DNA of 34,106 bases from DUEN01 sp024277095 (GTDB taxonomy: Bacteria; Chloroflexota; Anaerolineae; DUEN01): NCBI GenBank assembly GCA_024277095.1, contig JAJRVX010000480.1, positions 1 through 34,106 of the forward strand, written 5' to 3'. Position numbers and translations under genes: made by a program. Positions 32,167 through 34,106 of the stretch are shown piece by piece (the first letter of the stretch is position 1; every line of letters begins with the position of its first letter). The notes beneath the pieces are model-generated. The model did no database searches, was not told the DNA's origin, and was given only the letters and a program-made list of their open reading frames with translations.

Positions 32167-33903
32167 ATGAATGACCACCCGTCCACTCGATTTCAGCCAC
32201 TCGCCCGGAAACGGGCGCTCCGCACCAGGTCCCACCTCCTGCTGTTGCTGACACTGACGCTCACGCTGCTCGTGATGGAGCAACCACTCTATGCGACCTC
32301 GATCACGGTGAACACCACCCACATGACAGTTGCCAACGACGGACGTTGCTCGCTCATCGAGGCCATCATCGCCGCCGAAACCGACTCGGCATCCGGCAAC
32401 AAAAGCGGCGAATGCCCGGCCGGACATGGCGCCGACGTCATCGTACTCACCCCATCCACGTACACGCTCACGGCGGTCTACACCGACAAGGTGGGGTCCT
32501 TCTTCATCGGCCCCACGGGATTGCCCCCGATCCTCTCCGCCGTCACCATCGAGGGCAATGGGGCCACCATCCGCCGGGCGAGCAACGCGCCCGAGTTTCG
32601 CATCCTGCTCTTCGGGGGAACAGCCGGCCGACTCACGCTCAACAACCTGACCATCCGCGGCGGCTACGCCTCGGGCGAGGAAACCGGCCCGGCGATTTGG
32701 GGCGGCGGCGATGGCGTCTTGACGCTGAACAACGTCGCCATCAAGGACAACATCTCCCATCATACGGGCAATCCCAGACCCGTCGACGGGAGCATCAACG
32801 TGGGGCCCCTCACCCTGATCATGAACAACAGCAGCGTCACAGGCAACACCGGCGCCCATGGTATGGGGTTGTTGTTGTCTGAGGTGAAGGCCGTTTTCAC
32901 CAACAGCATCATCGCCGACAACAACGACGTAGGGATCTCCGCATACAAAAGCGATGTCACGTTCATAGGCGGGGCCATTCGCGGCAATGCGCTCACGGGG
33001 ATCGAGGCGACCGATAGCCGGGTGCGCATGGAGGGCGTGCGGGTGAGCGGTAATCGCGACGGCGGCCTCGATATATCCCAAAGCACGTTGACGATGATCA
33101 ACAGCCAGGTCACCGATAACGTGGTCAGCGAGGCGCTTGGCAACCTCGCCGCGGGCATCGCCATCCGCTCCAATTCCGCCGTCACTCTGACGCAAAGCTC
33201 GGTAACCGGCAACCGGGAGTTCAATTACCCCTCCTCGACGGAGGCCTCCGGCGGCGTGATCGGAGAGGATGGCATCAAAGTGATCGATTCGGCGCTCACG
33301 CTGATCCGCAGCCTGATCACCGATGACCTGACACAGGGCAACGTCGACATCGCCCTTGCCTTCTATGGCTCCGACCTGATCATCGACAACAGCACGGTGA
33401 GCGGTTCGGCCTCCTGGCAGATCTACCTCGGCAACGCCGAGTCGGTGAGCATCCACCATAGCACGATCGTGTCCAATTACCCCGATCCCACGGCCCTGTT
33501 CAACGTCGGTATAGATCGCCGGATCGTCCAAATCCGTAACAGCATCATCGAATCGTGCGGCACCTACGTCACGTCGCTCGGGTATAACATGACCGGATCC
33601 AAATGGTGCGGATTCACGGCCACCGGCGATGTCCTGGACACCAATCTCGACAGCTACCTTGGGCCCCTCCAGGATAACAGCGGCATCACCCATACCCACG
33701 CCCTGTTGTCGGGCCCGGCCATCAATGCCATACCATCCCATGTGAGCGGCTGTGATCCCGGCCGAAGTCGGGATCAGCGAGGCTACCTCCGGGCAGGCGG
33801 CACCGGTAAGGGGGATGACGCCTGCGATATGGGCGCGTACGAGGCCGACTCAGCCCGTGGTTCCGGGGCCAGGATACACCTTCCGCTCCTGATGAAGCGT
33901 TAA
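32167..33903 (+). CDS. Secreted CSLREA-type right-handed beta-helix protein with a Leu-Pro C-terminal tail
   Basis: The product is 578 residues. A basic N-terminus and hydrophobic core (HLLLLLTLTLTLLVME) form a signal peptide. CSLIEAIIAAETD (residues 61-73) matches the CSLREA motif that opens this class of predicted surface proteins. About 400 residues of short parallel-beta-helix repeats follow, such as LTLNNLTIRGGYAS, LTMINSQVTDNVVS and LIIDNSTVSGSAS. The C-terminal part has CDMGAYEAD, the usual end block of these proteins, and then RIHLPLLMKR, akin to the subtilase tail. No catalytic residues are evident; binding polysaccharide or forming a surface fibre are possible. ATG at 32167 follows GAGGAGGAG; an upstream in-frame ATG at 32017 is not supported. 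Confidence 0.87.
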   Translation: MNDHPSTRFQPLARKRALRTRSHLLLLLTLTLTLLVMEQPLYATSITVNTTHMTVANDGRCSLIEAIIAAETDSASGNKSGECPAGHGADVIVLTPSTYTLTAVYTDKVGSFFIGPTGLPPILSAVTIEGNGATIRRASNAPEFRILLFGGTAGRLTLNNLTIRGGYASGEETGPAIWGGGDGVLTLNNVAIKDNISHHTGNPRPVDGSINVGPLTLIMNNSSVTGNTGAHGMGLLLSEVKAVFTNSIIADNNDVGISAYKSDVTFIGGAIRGNALTGIEATDSRVRMEGVRVSGNRDGGLDISQSTLTMINSQVTDNVVSEALGNLAAGIAIRSNSAVTLTQSSVTGNREFNYPSSTEASGGVIGEDGIKVIDSALTLIRSLITDDLTQGNVDIALAFYGSDLIIDNSTVSGSASWQIYLGNAESVSIHHSTIVSNYPDPTALFNVGIDRRIVQIRNSIIESCGTYVTSLGYNMTGSKWCGFTATGDVLDTNLDSYLGPLQDNSGITHTHALLSGPAINAIPSHVSGCDPGRSRDQRGYLRAGGTGKGDDACDMGAYEADSARGSGARIHLPLLMKR

Positions 33904-33989
33904 AAGCGATCGCAACGCGCTCCATCATGCCGATAGCGGGCTCCATCCCAACCGCAGCGCACATTACCACGCCCGCGTGCAGGGATAGT

Positions 33990-34106
33990 GTATCCAAAAT
34001 GGTGGAAACTCCGCCAGGCCCATCGCAAGCCCACAGGGGAGGTGCGGAGGGGCCTCCCTCCGCCAAAACATCCTCTTCTTCCGCTTTGCACCTGCCCTTT
34101 CCCGGC
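33990..34106 (+). repeat. Dispersed intergenic repeat, copy B (cut by window end)
   Basis: After the beta-helix gene the sequence opens with GTATCCAAAATGGTGGAAA (33990-34008), shared 17/19 with copy C. It continues CCATCGCAAGCCCACAGGGG, the palindrome CGGAGGGGCCTCCCTCCG (34045-34062) and TTTGCACCTGCCCTTTCCCG, almost identical to copy A. The element continues beyond the window. Confidence 0.85.

Noticed and set aside
31954..33741. 595-codon open frame antisense to the beta-helix gene
   Set aside because: It lacks a ribosome site and family features, while the plus-strand gene has a signal peptide, a CSLREA motif and repeats.

Overview
The window is GC-rich, densely coded bacterial DNA. It looks like a chromosomal segment from a member of the Chloroflexota (Anaerolineae/Caldilineae-like, possibly thermophilic). 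That placement is an inference from three things: secreted proteins with long Pro-Thr linkers, very large modular extracellular proteins (two subtilases, a CSLREA-type beta-helix protein, a protein with many Ig-like modules), and a Leu-Pro-containing C-terminal tail on several of them. No rRNA, tRNA, CRISPR array, intact insertion sequence or prophage gene was found.

Layout. (1) 1-7.5 kb, minus strand: a four-gene envelope cluster read from a promoter near 7.5 kb. It encodes a large secreted Ig-module protein, a membrane-anchored TPR/SH3 protein, a secreted BNR-repeat protein with a Pro-Thr tail, and the start of a multi-pass membrane protein that runs off the left edge. (2) 7.5-9.8 kb: an OmpR/PhoB-type response regulator, preceded by a 23-codon hydrophobic ORF and a pho-box-like tandem repeat, and divergent from a DUF3307 membrane protein. 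(3) 9.8-12.4 kb: the lipid II flippase MurJ (minus) and a coiled-coil/zinc-ribbon protein (plus). (4) 12.4-21 kb: a long untranslated leader behind a near-perfect promoter, then two consecutive secreted S8 peptidases separated by three hairpins. (5) 21-26.6 kb, minus: a housekeeping run of B12-type radical SAM protein, PgeF/YfiH multicopper-oxidase-like protein, YggS, ProC, YggT and a lipoprotein. (6) 26.6-28.1 kb, minus: a second orphan OmpR-type regulator followed by a YdcF-like membrane protein. (7) 28.5-31.5 kb, plus: threonine synthase, a GNAT acetyltransferase and a ThiF-type E1-like enzyme, with overlapping ends. (8) 32.2-33.9 kb: a secreted beta-helix protein.

The themes are export and display of large proteins at the cell surface, two lone DNA-binding response regulators that may answer to kinases elsewhere, and ordinary metabolism (threonine, proline, PLP balance, thiamin or sulfur transfer, peptidoglycan).

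The signals best worth following are: a C-terminal Tyr/His-Leu-Pro tail shared by three unrelated secreted proteins; a family of dispersed intergenic repeats with a palindromic head (clear copies at 11.5, 28.2 and 34.0 kb, diverged ones at 22.9 and 23.9 kb); the pho-box-like promoter with a tiny membrane ORF ahead of the first response regulator; and a 580-base leader ahead of the first subtilase.
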